From: Planococcus citri
Lineage: Eukaryota > Arthropoda > Insecta > Hemiptera > Pseudococcidae
Assembly: GCF_950023065.1 (NCBI RefSeq)
Contig: NC_088680.1
Span: 23,238,559-23,302,558, forward strand
DNA length: 64,000 nt
Direction: 5' to 3'
Under the pieces are notes generated by a model. The model was not told the origin of the DNA. It ran no database searches and was given only the letters and a program-made list of their open reading frames with translations. Positions 12,241-26,715 of this stretch are shown in pieces (the stretch's first letter is position 1; every line of letters starts with the position of its first letter). Made by a program: the position numbers and the translations under genes.

Positions 12241-14600
12241 AATTTCCCAATTTCCATAGTTTTTGGATTTTTTTTCTCACCAGAATGGTGATTTTTGTGA
12301 TGAATTCTGAAGTCAACATCAGAATTATGACATTTTTCGAACTTTTAATAGAAAATTAAACAGTAACTTACTCAATAGGCACCTTCAAGCAGTTAAAATC
12401 GAACGAGTCTTATGAATTTTTTCAATTGAAAAATTTTGAATCATATTATTTTGCAACAAAAATCTCCACTTGAAAAATTGCATTATTGTTGAATTCGTTC
12501 TCACAGATTTTGCAAAATTCATTTTCTCGCTTCAAAATTACAATTTTTTCCAAAATCTGTACATTTGTTCCAGAATTACATCAGCACATTTTTCTTCCAA
12601 GGTCAAGGTTCAACTATAACTTTTTTTCAAAAATTAGGTTATTTATGCCAATTATAGGTACCAACATTTTTACGAGTCATGACAATCAATCAAAAATTCC
12701 TACTTTTTAACGTTCGTTTGAGGTTCAAAAATTAAGAGTACCTAGAAATTAAAACTGCAATACTTTTTCATAAAGGTTCCTTTTTTTCAAGTCAGAAAAA
12801 TGATTTATTTATGACTTTTATGGCTATATTGTGATATTTGATTAATTCCTAATTTAAGATTTTCTTGCCACACTATTTTATTTATACAATTTTTGAGCCA
12901 AATTTTTTTGGGAGGAATGCGTTCAAAAATACCATTGTAGCGAAAAATGTTATTTTTTCACCAAATAATACCATTATTGCATTGTTCTCATTTTAAATTC
13001 GATTTTTTCCAAAAATTTAGTCATTATTTTTTAGGACAAAATTTACAAGTTTTTTGATAGATTACTCTTAATAAATGGAAAAGGGGAGGGGGTCATCACA
13101 AAATTTCAAAACCAAAACACCAAAACTTTTGTCAAATTCGTGCAGTAACCCCCCCCCCCCTCTCTAAATTTCCAAATTTGTTGTTGATCTGGAAAAATTT
13201 TTACTTTTTGTTCTATTTTGAAAATTTAAACCTCGTAGACGCCCAAAAAAGTGATTATTTTGATCCTCAAGTTGAAAAATTTTCCATTCATCATTATTTT
13301 TACAATTTATTTTTTCTGCGGGGGAAGGGGGATGGGGGGTCCAATTTTCATAAAATTGACAATATGACTGATTTTTTTCAAAAATTTGATAATGAGTAGG
13401 AGCCAGAGGGACCCACCGAGTGACCTTTGGAAATTTTGAAATCACCTATTGTAACGTTTCCCCCTTTCCTTGCAACCAGTTGAATATATTGCAAAAAATC
13501 AAAACCTGAATTTGGCAAATAATTTTTTAAAATTTCAGTAACTAATGCTGGGAAACTGGATTGAAAATTGTTTTCAAAAAATAATATGCCAATTTGTGTT
13601 CTCAGAATCAGTCAATTTTACAAAAATTACATAAAAATTGTTCAATTCTGACTCCAAAAGTTTTAAAAGAGTCATAATTTTCATACAAAAAAATCATTGG
13701 ACGTTAATCATCATCAAAATATAGTTCAGCCTATTTTTGGGCATGGGAAGAAAATTTTCTTTTTTGGGTTATAAGTTTTTCAAAATACTCGTAAAGTAAA
13801 TCTAACATCGAAATTTCAAAAAAAATTGGAACTTTTCCAAAAAATTCAACCAGAAAATGGGTTTATTCAACTCAATCGACCCATCAAAATCTAGTAAACC
13901 AGGTGTTTAATTTCTACACAGCTCATTTAGGAACAGAGGTATGTATAATTCATTCGATAAAAATATCATCGAACGAATTAATTTTTCATCCAAATTATCC
14001 ACTCCGCATCAAAAAAACTCGACCACATCGTAATTATCAACGCTGTAAGACATTTTTGCATCCATCTGCATTCTGCACGGTGAATCCTTTGGTTACACCA
14101 CCTTCCAAAGACATAGGGTAAAGAGATCCTATACACACCACTATCAAAACCCAAATTAAAACCGTTTCTCTTCAGATTAGACCAATTTCTCGGCTACTTT
14201 TAAGCCGCAGGCGAGTCGAATTGCAGACCAAATACTACACTATAAGGTATAAAACAACCTGGCTGGCGAGATGAAACAAGAGCGAAAAAATTCATTAATT
14301 TGTAAAAGTGAGACTAATTTATAAACAGCATCGATTATGCCATTAAATGGACTGCAAATGAGAGAATCTGAGTAAATGAGAAAATCCAAATTACACGCAC
14401 AAAGTATAACCAAGTACATATCAGTACAATTAGACCTACCTACATAATTACAATATCTAAAACTCTCTTATACATATACTCGTACTCGAGAAGAACACAT
14501 TAGCAGACTATTCGGTTCTGGTTTTAGTATCGGTAATAGTAGGTAATATTTGCATGGCAGACCGTTGAGTGGTACTATATTTAATCATGTGGTCATAATA
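12241..14600. other. A/T-rich, repeat-like sequence without a gene
   Basis: Long A and T runs, C10 at about 13149 and G-rich patches near 13083 and 13320 give a transposon-debris look. I could not define element boundaries. The region from 13900 to 14600 is less repetitive but has no recognised exon. Confidence 0.35.
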
Positions 14601-14619
14601 GCAAAAGCTAACTAGCGTG

Positions 14620-14850
14620 CTAAATTACCTCGTCGTAAAAGTACCCACCCGCGTCACGTGTACTACGAGTCGAGCTCGTTCATCAAAACACATCATAAAA
14701 TGACAGAATTGGATAACGCGCATGCGCACGCGTACATTACGTCGCAACCAGTTGTATACGGTTTCGCGTCGCGTCGTCGCAAAACGTCGTAATGCGCATA
14801 CGCGAACCGAACCAAACCGAACCGAATGCAACGTTCATCAACGTACTGTA
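14620..14850. promoter_or_regulatory. CpG-rich island with a perfect NRF1/Ewg-type palindrome
   Basis: CGCGCATGCGCA at 14717-14728 matches the NRF1 consensus YGCGCAYGCGCR exactly. A related TGCGCATACGCG lies at about 14793-14804. CpG density is extreme for this window (ACGCGTAC, CGCGTCGCGTCGTCGC). This resembles an insect promoter or UTR, but neither strand offers a recognisable protein. Confidence 0.4.
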
Positions 14851-17800
14851 CAAAAATATGAAAGTGGAAGAGAAATTATACCGCGTTGCGGTATGATTTT
14901 TCTTCTTTCTTTTTCTTTTACATTTATACCTCTATCTACCTGCGTTTATGATTTAAATACTGTAGCACACAACATTCTAACGTACTTATTATCAAACGAA
15001 ACGAGTAATATAACGCACGGTTGCGACTCGACGTAGGCAGCAGAAGCAGTGGTTTCAATTTTAAATTTCACTGTTTGCCAGCGACTCGACTACTCGACTC
15101 GAGTTAGCCGAGGAGAATGTTAATTAACTTTTTTTCATATGTATCTTATTGCTAGTGTGTTCTTTTTTTTTATACACACGGTGCAGCATACGAGATACGA
15201 GTATTTGTGTAATTAAACGTTATAACGAAAGTTTACTTTACTGTACATGTCGATTTGAACCAGCTCTATAGAGCGGAGGGTGTCGACTTCCTCATGTATG
15301 TCATTTTTTTGTATGTTTATTTATCTACACACAGCCCAGTCGAGTGTAAGTTATGGTTGATTGTGAGGGTTAACAACGCGACGACTATGTCTGGTTTCAT
15401 TTTCAAGGATTCCGTTAAAAAAAAGACAAAAAACTAGTCTCATATTTACCCAATGGTAACGGTGGTGTAAGAAAATCGAAGGGTTATCAGAGCGGTCTTA
15501 AAGGAGGGAGGCATTACAAATGCACCACCCCCACCCCTCACACCCCTGGAGAGAAATTTTCCCATTAATCAGTACAAAAATTGACAGATGAAGGTGAAAA
15601 AACCCAATCATCGCGATGCTAAACGACAAACGAGTAATTGTTATGGTACACAACCTGTACTTGTTGTATAGTATAAGTACAGTACACTACATACGCAGAA
15701 TGTAATTAAAGTTGGGTCGCGAATATATACATCTAGGAATAGATGCCAGACAGAATGTAACCTTCGGTGTTCTTTTTGTTCTTTCATTATATGCACGTTG
15801 TTGCCGATACTCCTCACAGTCATAGACGACGATGTAATTACCTTATGTATTTATGGCTGATAAGAAGGGAATTATTCAGAAGGTTGATAAGTAACCCTCA
15901 TAGACCAGTTTTTACATTCATCTGGTCGACTGCAGAGCTGGCTGTACAGTGTACACAGTAGACATCTAATCATATGATAGTGACCAGTAGGGAGACCATT
16001 TTTTGACAAATACAGATCCAGATTTCCAGTTTATAATTTAATTTCAGTGAAATGATTTGTTCAGTGTATGAAAAAAAAAACCACTAACACCTGCATTTAT
16101 GGTGGTACCTACTGCCTAGCTACTAAATTTCACCTCGATGCTTAATTAAAATAGCTCTCGGTTTGAAATGTGCGGGTTCAATGATAAATAGAGCTAACGA
16201 CCTGCACTACCTTACACACCGTCAAGTTCAACGAATACTTTTATAAATATTTTGCTGCAGTAGGGCGGGCGCGTTCGGGTTTAGGGGATTTTTCCATTGC
16301 TGAGCTCTGTGCTTGTGTTTGTGCATGTGCACCGGTTTCTGGATTTTTTTCTTAATTGGTTCGTGATTAAAAAAGTAAAAGTACTGGTACGACATTGTAA
16401 AGTAGTCGTGTCGTGTACGGTGTAGAAGTCATTTTTCATTTGGTTGAAATGAAACCGTAGACGTAGAGATTTTTTGGAAGGAAAACGGGGACTTAGTTGA
16501 TATGCAGAAGTTGGATTAATTCGATATTAGCCTATCGATCTATCTGTCTATTATCGATGTGTTTTTTTAAGTGGTCAAGTAGAATCGACTAATTTTTATT
16601 TGAATATCTTAGGCCAGAAGAAAATTCTATGATCGAGTCACTCTGGAGAGCACATGTAAAAATGATTGGAGATTGTTTCCCTGATTGAATTGAAATGCCA
16701 TATTCCCAAAATTTCCCTTTCTTCGATATCAAAGTTTCTTTTTCTCTCCCATTTTTGAATCGAGATCCAAACCCAAAACAGCTCTAATGTAATTTCTTCA
16801 AAAAAATTAATCATGATCATGATCAACTTTTCCCAACAGACTAAAGAAGAACTAACCTACTCACTTTTCTCTTTATAAGATAGACAATAATTGATATCAA
16901 TTCTAATTCATAAATTGGTTCAATTTTTCATCAAAAAAAATTCAATAGGTATTCCCCAATCAAAAGTAACATTTCAACATTTTCAGAATCAAAACAAAGC
17001 CATTTCAAATTGAAATCAGCAATCGAGACTTGATTTTATTACCTTACCTTACTTCATTTGTCTGAACCACGAATTGAATCATTTTCAAATAATTTCACAA
17101 GTGTCTAAACCGATGAAAAGCTATGCTAGATTAGCGAAGAAGAGCAAAACGAATAGGATAAATTATTACACCAGCACGATTTCCGAAATAAAACCGTAAG
17201 AAAAATTATCATAAAATAGAATCGTAAATTTAACAACGAAGCGAATACGTTCGAGTATATAAAATTTAAATGTGCCCAGACTGGACCAGATCAATTCACT
17301 TCATCCGAAAGGTTCAGTCTTTACAGGTCACACCGCATCCTCTTCTTCCCATTTTATCATTCTTCTTTTTCTCAGAAGAATCATTTTTTAGTTCAGAGAT
17401 GATTTCTGATATGTATTTATTGACAAACAGTTGGAAACAATTGCAGTAAAAATGATCAAAATACTTCTCGTATATAAAGAAGATGAAAACATCGACACAG
17501 CAGCAATAAAATTTATAAAATGAACAAAACCAATAATTCAAGTTGGATTTGTAAGAAAAAAAATCACTCTCAAGTTACAGGCTCTTTGAGCAGGGGACCT
17601 CAAAATAGCATATTTTTAAAGTATCAGATTTGAAATGAAGCATTATCGAGTTGGCAACAGAAAAGAATTCCAGAAAATTTTTCTCCAGTAAAAATTTTTC
17701 GAGCCTAAATCTCCAGACAAAAAATTGAAAAACTCACGAAAAAAAAACAACATCAAAGCACAAAATTTCCCCCCTTTTTTGTCGAATTATTGACGAATTT

Positions 17801-17930
17801 CTGAAAACTTGAATTTGTCTTTTGAAAAATATCATTTTAGTTGAAGTTTGCACTGGTTTTGCCTTTTAAATCTTATTTTCAACATCTCGAATCTATTAAC
17901 AGCGTTCCCAGCACTTCTGAAGCCTCCAAA
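14851..17930. other. No gene seen
   Basis: Variable AT-rich DNA with several purine/pyrimidine runs. Open frames are short and unrecognised. Nothing supportable. Confidence 0.35.
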
Positions 17931-17939
17931 GGATTTGAA

Positions 17940-18370
17940 AATTTTTCCATTAATTTTTTTAGAAACCCAAAAAGTCCTAAAATCATTCAAAGACTTCAGA
18001 AGGTTTTGAATCCAGTTGCCAACCACGCTGTAAATCAAAGCACACATTTCCAACTCAATTAACCCAAATTTTAAAATATTAGGGGACTTTGAATTTCAAA
18101 CTTTGAAAAATTCACAAAAAATTGAAAAATAAAAAAAATTACTTAGGTATAAATTTTTTTTTAAAAACCAAAAAAGTCTTAAAATTATTCAAAGCCTTCA
18201 GAAGGTTTTGAAACCGGTTGCCAATCGATTCGTGAAGCTGAAAAAGAGGATGTAAATCAAAGCACAAATTTCTACCTCAATTAACCCAAATTTTGAAATA
18301 CGAGTAGGGGACCTTGAATTTCAAACTTGGAAAAATTCACAAAAAATTGAAAAATAAAAAAAATTTACAT
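17940..18370. repeat. Two tandem diverged units of about 200-235 bp
   Basis: TTCAGAAGGTTTTGAA, then GTAAATCAAAGCACA, TCAATTAACCCAAATTTT, and AAAAATTCACAAAAAATTGA occur in the same order in both units (about 17960-18142 and 18165-18365). The second carries an extra insert around 18233-18258. Confidence 0.75.
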
Positions 18371-21190
18371 CTAAAATTTTTCTTAATGGTGTATTTTTAG
18401 GCAAGACTTTGATTTTTTTGGCACCTAGGTCCAAAATTATTCGATGTACAAGGCACCTCCTTCGCAAGAAAAAATAGAGAATCTTCATTAGGTACCGAGA
18501 ATGTCCTCAAAATTATTCTCAAAAAGACCTTTTAACCATAAAATTCATTTTTATGCAGAATTTATGCACGAAACGTACGACCGGACATTATTCCGACAGG
18601 AATTGCATGCTCTATGAATTTTAAAACATGTGCAGATCGAATGCCCTTATAGAGCAGAATTTGAAATATGCAAAACGAATAATACTTTTGAAGCTCAAAT
18701 AGGTATGCTAAAATATGCACTATCGATGCAGCAAGATGCCCTTGAAAAGGTCCTATCAACTGGAACAAGCAGTAACAATTTTTCATTTTCAATCATGAAA
18801 TTTTGAACAAAATCAAACAAAGTGAAGTTTATTTTCATTTCACATCAGCTCCGAGTTTCTCTATCCCCTCCCCTCCCCTCCCCTCCCTTCCGGTCAATAA
18901 ATAATTTTGAAAAAAGTACTCAAAAATATCAAATCATGAAATGAATCCAATCACATTCGAGAAAAATTGCATTCGTAGCTTTTAAAACATAGGAACTTGA
19001 ATGAAACCTCACTCAGTTCCCTCCATATATACTCTAGTAAAAAATCTTGAATCTGTAGACCTTTCAATCCCCCCCCCCCCAGTCCTTCACTGAACCTTGA
19101 AATCGATTTCATCGGTTAATCGTGTTCAAAAATACATCCCCAATCACCCCTTTCCCCATACCTGCATCCTCTTCTACTCCAATATACCTGTATCCAAACC
19201 CCTTCTACGTCCTACCCCAACAAAAATTACGTCAAAAGTATACACTCCAACGCCTCCGGTTCATTATACCATCAAATAAACTGTCAACTATACCACTAGG
19301 TCTCTCTCAATACGAATATAATTACGTATCGCAGCTCGACAACACCTCTAGTAGGTACCTCTACCATCGGTAATATATGCAGAAAACAAAACCACACCGA
19401 AGAAACCAGCACCACCGTAATAAAGAGTACCTCTATATCCATAGTACTATGGTAAGGTAGTTGGGTACCTAAACTCCTAAACCTCTGGCGCACCTGCATG
19501 ACACCGAGCATGAAGACCTTTTCAACAAGTAGTTGTAAAAAAGGGGCGATACCAGTACGTATGGTTATGTCACTTTGCACGCGCCATTCATTCGATTCTC
19601 TGATAAACACCCCTATCGTACTATGTACAAGACAAGTATAGCACACACACACTGCGATACCATAGGACACGTGTTGTGTAGTCACGTGATGGTAGTTTGA
19701 CTTTTAGTTTAGCGTAGGAAAAGGTACCCAGAGGAAGTGGTGGTACCTATTGCAAATGATACCGCTATTTTTCTAGGTACCAGAGCTCTTTTATATGTAC
19801 TACAATTACATAGTCTCTCTTTTACATAAAACGTATACCACTAGTTCATTACCACCATATTATGGTAGAAATAGAGAATCGTTCGTACAAATACGTTCGA
19901 TAGCGATATTTATTTATTTCTCTATATACTTACGATGGGATGTCCATGAGATACATTATGGATACCTAAGTATATCAATATACGAACGTATTGTAGAACG
20001 TACCTAGACCTACGTACACACGGTTTTTTCATTTCCATAAGTAAACAAACCTTCAATGGCGGAGGCTATTTAACTCTATGGTTATATTACGGTGCCATTG
20101 CGTATGTATATGTATACCCTATGACTCGTGTATAAATTAAATTCACCGCACCGGCGACTCGGCTGCTATAAGTAAGATTATCTCGTCTCGTATGTCAAAT
20201 TGGCACATTGTCAGACACACCAATAGGTATACCTCTACCTAAACCCATACGAGTACGCGAATACACTGCACTGAACCGCATACTAAAGTACACAGTGTAC
20301 ATTTTCAGGTCATAATGAATAATGCATATCGAACTCTATGGTATTTCCTCGTACACATAATTCACAATACGATAGAAAAGCTCGCAGCTGAGTCCCCCCT
20401 CTGTCGCAGGCTCTGGTTATAATTTTTAGTTTTAAAAATTTGTATTATTGGTGCTTCCGCCTTAAAGGTGATTCCTATAAGAAATCTGAGCAGATTTTAT
20501 ACAAGCAGAAATTTAGTAGATCAAAATAACTCGATGGTTTTCAAAGAGGGGAGGGAGGGGGGGTCAAGATATGAGCTGAATAATGCTACATCAATTCGGT
20601 TTGATATTGAAAAGAGAATGAGGAAGGGAAGTGACACAAGACAGAGTAATGGCTTCTGAATGCAAAATCATCAAAAAAATGCATAATATCATCATGATGG
20701 AGATCAAAAAATGGATCAAGAAGCTCTATAACACCCCTTTCCCTCTCTCCAGATGAAGAAGAAGGTCTCAACACTCGACAGAATCTTCGGAAAAACAGCA
20801 AAGGGAGCAATCAGCCTCTTCGTCACCTCGATTTCTAGGATAGTTTGAAAAACTGAAGGCCTCAATTGATCAAATATGAATGATAATTTTTCTGCTAGAA
20901 AATTTTTCACGGAGGGGGCCAAAATGACATCTGCCAGTTCGTCTCTCGACTGTCCCGGATCTCAATATTTTTGTGCGAAATTAATTTTTCGTTTCAATAC
21001 CTGTAACTTCAAAGCTCTAATAAAATGAAATGTGTTCAAATTGGAGTAAATTTATTTGCACAGATTGCTTGAAGAGCAAAAATGGTAGATTCAAAATCTT
21101 TTTTTTTCAATTTTGAAAGTTGAAAGTTGAAAATATGTGCCCCCTTTTCTCCTCAATCTTGGTCAAATTTTGATGAAAAAAAAATCAATC
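18371..21190. other. No gene seen; simple repeats
   Basis: A (CCCCT)n stretch is at about 18866-18890. A 129-codon frame on the minus strand (19296-19685) has no recognisable family and is overlapped by other frames. No exon is supported. Confidence 0.35.
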
Positions 21191-21199
21191 ATTATGTGG

Positions 21200-21830
21200 C
21201 ATATACATAAAAGCTTCCTAAGCCTCACAATAAGGCCCAGAAATGAAAAAAATTGAAAATTTTGAAATCTCTATGATTTGTATGGTCTTTAAAAGTGCTG
21301 ATTTTGAAAAAAAAATTGAAAATTTCAAGTGACTTATAAATGATTTGTTAAGTATTCAGAGATGCTTATTTCAAATTTTAGTTTACTTTTTCGATATCAG
21401 CCCTCAAGCCTCGCAAAGAGCTACAAATTTTTAAAAAAATGAAAAATGTGACAGACTTTTTTTTTGTTTGATTTTTAGAGGAGTTCATTTCGAATAATTT
21501 CAGATTATTTTTTAGTGTGTAAAGCTCTCTTCTAAGCCCCATAATAAGTTCAAAAAATGTAAAAAAAAAAAATAAAAATAAAAATTCGAGTGACTTACGA
21601 GATTTTTTTTAGGTGGGTATTTATAGACATGTTTATTTCGAATTTCAGATCATTTTTTTGATACAAGCCTCCTTCTAAGCCCCACAATAAGTCCAAAAAA
21701 TGAAAAAAAATCAAAAAATTGAGTGATCTATGATTTGTTGGAATTTTAAAGGTGCTGATTTCAAATTTCAATCCAACTTTTTGAAACAAGCTCTCTGAGC
21801 ATCAAAAAGTTGGAATATTTCAAGGATTTA
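21200..21830. repeat. Diverged tandem repeats of roughly 130-180 bp
   Basis: Landmarks CTAAGCC(C/T)CACAATAAG followed by AAAAAATGAAAAAAAT, GAGTGACTTA and TTTCGAATTTCAGATCATTTTTT recur about four times. Period is irregular because of indels in the A/T runs. Confidence 0.6.
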
Positions 21831-24800
21831 TGGTTTCCTGGGTTTCAGAAAAAATATTCACTTTTTTGACAGGAACTAGCCTTCTGAATTCCTCGGTTAA
21901 GCCTTCATATTGACACTTTTGAAAACCCTATTGAGATATTTCAATTTTCAAAGAAGTCCAAAATCAAAGCATGACTCGTTTTTCAAAACAGAAAAATTGC
22001 ATTCTCGATTGTTGAATTTTTTTGACAGTCAACAAATCAAAAAAATTTAAACATCTCTATTATTTCAACAAAAATTGAGCAACTCGAAAAAAAAAACAGC
22101 TAAAAATATCTCAAAAATAAATACAAACATTTTGATAGAAAGCGAGGAGACAAAATCAGAAATAAAACTGAAAAAAAGAACTAAGGGTTAAATCAAACTT
22201 TCAGCTCCAAATTATTTTGACATTTAAGACAAAATTTATCGCTATTCAAACATTTCACCATTAGAACAATTCCTTTCATCAATTTATTTTTAGGAAGATG
22301 ATTTTTGAATTCATTCATCACTCCAAGTCCAATACTTCTTTGAAACCACTGAAATATTTTTGAAAATTTAGCACTCCTTAAAGAACAATTTATTGACCAG
22401 AATAAAATTTATTTCATCCCCAAAAAAAGTGAAACTGAGCACACGTTTCCTCAGTTTTTAAATGCCTACCTACTAAAATTTTTCGAAACAATGTTGAAAT
22501 TTTACATTCAAAAGCTTCGATTTAAAAAAAAATCACTCATTTGAAAAACATGAGCAATCTGGATTCGCCTCAATGCTAAAAAAAACTGGGTTTAAAGTGG
22601 AAAAAATCCAACAAACTGATGCAAACAAAATCTCTGGCTCGTTTTTTTATCAAATTGCGATAAATGAAAGCAAAACTTTGCTGTATTATTCCACCAAAAT
22701 TTCCAAAAATGACCAAAAAATCACAATTTTCGATTTTTCTGTCTTCTCTCCACCTTTAGTCGACCAAATCAACCTATCAATAAAACCTGATCTGCTTTTT
22801 AAAAAACCCATTTCTCATCGAACGTTTAAAGAAAAAAAAAACTCGTACTCGTATCTCTCATTTCCAACTTCTCTCTCCTCTACAGCACAGATTGCTCTCG
22901 AAGAGATAAAAATTTCAAGACTAGCGAGAAATTTATACTTTTAAACCATCATCATCATCGTTCGTCGATCTGTGTTCAGTATTCATTCTTCATATCTTCT
23001 ATGTCTTATATGTACTTCAGCTCTACCATTCTAGTAAAAAGGTGGAAGAACTGGAAGCCAGCTATCGACAACGTACCCGTATAACCGGAGCCAGCTTTTT
23101 CGATGATTGCTAGTTCGGGTTATTTTAATGAGCACCGGATAAAATAAAATATTAAAAAGAAGAAAGAAAGAAAGAAAAAAAACTTAAAACATCTCGTACT
23201 CGTCGTCGTATATCTACTACCATGCCTACTGAGGTACATTTTTCGACACCAGCACCGCGAGCACCATCATCAGTAAAATGCGACAAGACGATGACAAAAC
23301 GTTGAGAAATTTTTTTTATACTCGTGAATTTCCGAATCTTTCGTCGTAAATGTAGTAGGTACGAGTACACAGCTCATTGACTCGTCGACGAATGCCCTTA
23401 ACAGTGTGCTGGGAAACGAAGCTGGTCGATCTTGAGACATGACGATGAGAGAAGCATACACATAAGTATGAACTCATTCTAGGCCGGTATCTTGGTCTCT
23501 GCATCCTTGAACCTAACTCTATAATCTGAAACAGTTCGCCTTTTATAGCGAATTTTCTGCTAATCCGGCAGTAAATTGTGCTTCAAAGAGGTGCATTGCA
23601 CGTGCCTGTTGTGCGGCTATTTTCTCGACGATGGTGCATTTTACACGTCATAGTTGCAGTTTAAAATCACGTATTTGGTGGCTTATACGTACTAGAATCC
23701 AGTGCGAAGAAGTAAACTAGCTATATAATACGAATCAGTGAATCATTTTATCGATTAAGCGATTCGCGATGTTAAATTGTAAACAATGAATAGAATTATG
23801 GTGTAGTTGTGCGAGCATTGTGTACGATTATAATAGTATAATCTTAATAGTTCGATGAAAAATGAAGTGAGGAATATCCGGCGAAATTCCCATCGAAGTC
23901 ATATTACTGTTAATGTCAGCAGTTTGTTATTGCCTTATTTGCACTCTTCAGTCTTCCTCAATTCCTCATTTGAAAATAACTCATTTAGAGAGCCTTCTGA
24001 AGCTTCCTCGACTCTTTTTGAACGATGAATTAGAGAGGGAATGAATGTAAGATAAATCCTCAACGAAAAATGCAGAATTTTTTTCGCACTTTTTCAATCT
24101 GATCAGTCACAATGAAAAATCAGCCAGAAAAATGAACCCAATCGAGTCAAAAATTGATACCAGAGCTTGAATTTGCACTCTGGTACTTCCCCAAAACATC
24201 TCACGTTCTCAATCTCATCAAAACCCAAAACAAACTCCACCAATTCTCTCTTCCACCTTCTCAGACCATTCTGCGGTACTTCCATAACACCGAATCATCC
24301 AGTAGGCTCAACTTTGCCCGAGGCGACCACAAAATCATTCACTTTGACCACCACTGCATAATACTCGATACCCAAGTACAGGTTGGTATTCCGGTGTCGA
24401 TCGGTTAAACGTGGAATGCGCGTACTCGCCGCACTACCTTATTCTTACGACGAGTACGATGCGATGACCAGATTTACGGTAATTTTTTCTCGATTCCCGC
24501 AACCGACAGTCATCAGATATAGCTCTATAGCTACGAGCGACGCTTCGGAGAGAATTTTCAATACTCTCTGTGCTCTGTGGAAGGAAAAAAAAATAAGAAC
24601 CAACCGCGATCAAGCGCGATGAAGACAGCGAGAGAGAAAAAAAATACGCAACGAACACGAAGAAAAGATCAATCACGTCGATCGTTAGCGATTTTTTTTT
24701 CGTTCCGGTGTTAAAAAATTACACCGAACTGAGAAGAGCGTTTAACGTGGTATAGTATAAGATTCCGCGTAAACGTAATTCTCTGTGACGCGTATCGCGA

Positions 24801-25314
24801 TTTTTTTTTCTTCTCTCTTACCTGTGCTCTTCGTGATACGATGTACGAGTAACTACGCGATTCACAGTGATACCTAAAACTTGGCAACTGGTTCCGTTAT
24901 GGTGGAGTGTTCACTTCTGCACAGCAAATCGACAAGCCAGAGCCAGAATCGTAGGTCTTTTTGCAGAAGTGCTACGTTGAACATGAAAAAATCTATTTGA
25001 AACAATGTTGCCACTTGTCAGCTGAGAATACTTCAGTTTTACAAAAATATCTTGTCGTTTCAAAATATTTGGGAAAATCTTCGCAAATTGGCTAGAATAG
25101 TGAAATTGAAAAAAAAACACAAGTCCAGCGTTGGGGGAAAATTGCAAATTTTTTCCTCCAATTTCTTCTTCCCTCCCAATAACATTTTTCACCAGGTTTA
25201 TACCCTTCCTTCCCTCTCTCGTCTCTCTCAGAAAACCTTCTCATCAGACTCTAATTTGATATCGATCTACAAAAAAAAAAAAAAAAAAAAAAAAATAGGT
25301 CTTCCATGACAAGG
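21831..25314. other. No gene seen; CpG-retaining stretch at about 23.0-24.9 kb
   Basis: The first kilobase is A/T-run rich. From about 23000 to 24900 CpG is frequent, with short overlapping frames on both strands and no domain. A 24-base A run lies near 25270. Regulatory content is possible but unproven. Confidence 0.35.
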
Positions 25315-25765
25315 AAGATCCAGATTTTTTGGACTTCATTTTCGAATCACCTAAAACAGTCGAGAGGGTATCCAATACGCCTAAAATTCATTTTTGGCCC
25401 CTTCGGAGCAATATTAAATCTCTGGAGAAATTTGAAAACCTGCTGGAGGCTCCAAAAACGGTGACATGTGATTTTTTCAAGTTTGGTCAGACGATGCCTT
25501 GTCAAAAAAAACACTCGTTGCACCTTCTTTAAAAATTTGATTTTTTTCACTTTTTTTTAAATTTAACAAACCAATCAAAAATTTACTATTGAACTGGCAT
25601 TCCTGGAATTTTGCGATAACCACCTAAAACGGTCAATAGGATGCCCAAAAAGCACCAACAAAAGGTTATAATTCTTCAAGTTCATTTTTGGTCTTTCCAG
25701 AGTGATTTGAATCTGCTGGAGAAAATTGAAAATTCACTGGTGGCTCCAGAATGACCCAAAACTTT
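25315..25765. repeat. Two tandem units related to the internal repeat of the fold-back family
   Basis: CACCTAAAAC(A/G)GTC, TTCATTTTTGG, GAGAAA(A/T)TTGAAAA and CTGGNGGCTCCA occur in the same order in two units about 270-300 bp apart. The CTGGAGGCTCCA core at about 25443 is shared with the palindromic elements at 34.9, 45.6 and 50.7 kb. Confidence 0.6.
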
Positions 25766-26454
25766 ATTTACATTGGTTCTTTCTGGCCAAAAAATTTTTA
25801 ATTTGAAAAAAAAGTTTAAGTATAACTTGCCCTTGAAACAGCTGTTTTGAATTTTTTGAATTTAGAATTTTCGAAAATTTGCCAAAAAACCAAAAAAGAC
25901 GTTTAGGGCCAGAAATTTTTGTTATCGAGGGTTTTAGAAAATGCTCTTTCAATCAAGCTTGGTTTCGTTCAAATCGAAGAATCAAAAGGTTCCCCTGTCA
26001 AAAAAATCATCATTTTCACTTCAAAAAGGTCTTATTATTTTCTGAAAATATTTTTAAAAATCCTTCATTTTGCCGATTTTCTTGTACGAGAGTAAAAAAC
26101 ACTCAGACTTTTTTGTTGAGATGTTGACAAAAGGCTCAATTTTCTAATAATTTCTATAAATATTGATCTATTTTTTTTACACCAAGTAATGTTCAACTTG
26201 ATTAATTTTTTTTTCATTTTTCAATTTTTTTATTCATTTATTTTTTCAACGTTACTTTGCCATTTTAGAAAAAGTTCTGTCAATTTATATGGAGATATGA
26301 AATGAAAATAGGTACAAAAAAGAATCTGCACAATCACTCGATATTTTTCGTCTAAAAATATGTACTTACTGATAAGAGACGTTTTGACACAAGATCAACT
26401 CAAATACTTTTTTTCTCCCTACATTCAAAGGTGACCTGACCCCCTCCCACCATA

Positions 26455-26715
26455 CTCCTTTTTCTGATAGAGATTTTAACATTTGAAGATGGAGGGTGGA
26501 GGACGAACAAGCTGTTCATTTCTAATTCATCAGAAAAATTGGAATTAGTTAAATCAACTCAATGTATGTTTTACACTTTCAAGCAGATGAAATCATTTTT
26601 GAAAATTCAAAACACAAATCGATGAAGATCAAAGAAATTCACGAAAATGCTGAGTCAGAATTTTCATACGAAGAGAAGGGAGAAGGAGAGGTAAATTTTC
26701 AACAATATTTATAAA
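26455..26715 (+). repeat. Dispersed repeat, copy 1
   Basis: Starts TTTTTCTGATAGAGATTTTA and ends near GTAAATTTTCAACAA. It matches 29577-30170 at both ends and around GATGAAATCATTTTTGAAAA, but lacks a roughly 350-base middle section present there. Confidence 0.75.

Noticed and set aside
19296..19685. 129-codon minus-strand frame
   Set aside because: No recognised family, overlapped by frames on the other strand, and no supporting splice or promoter context.
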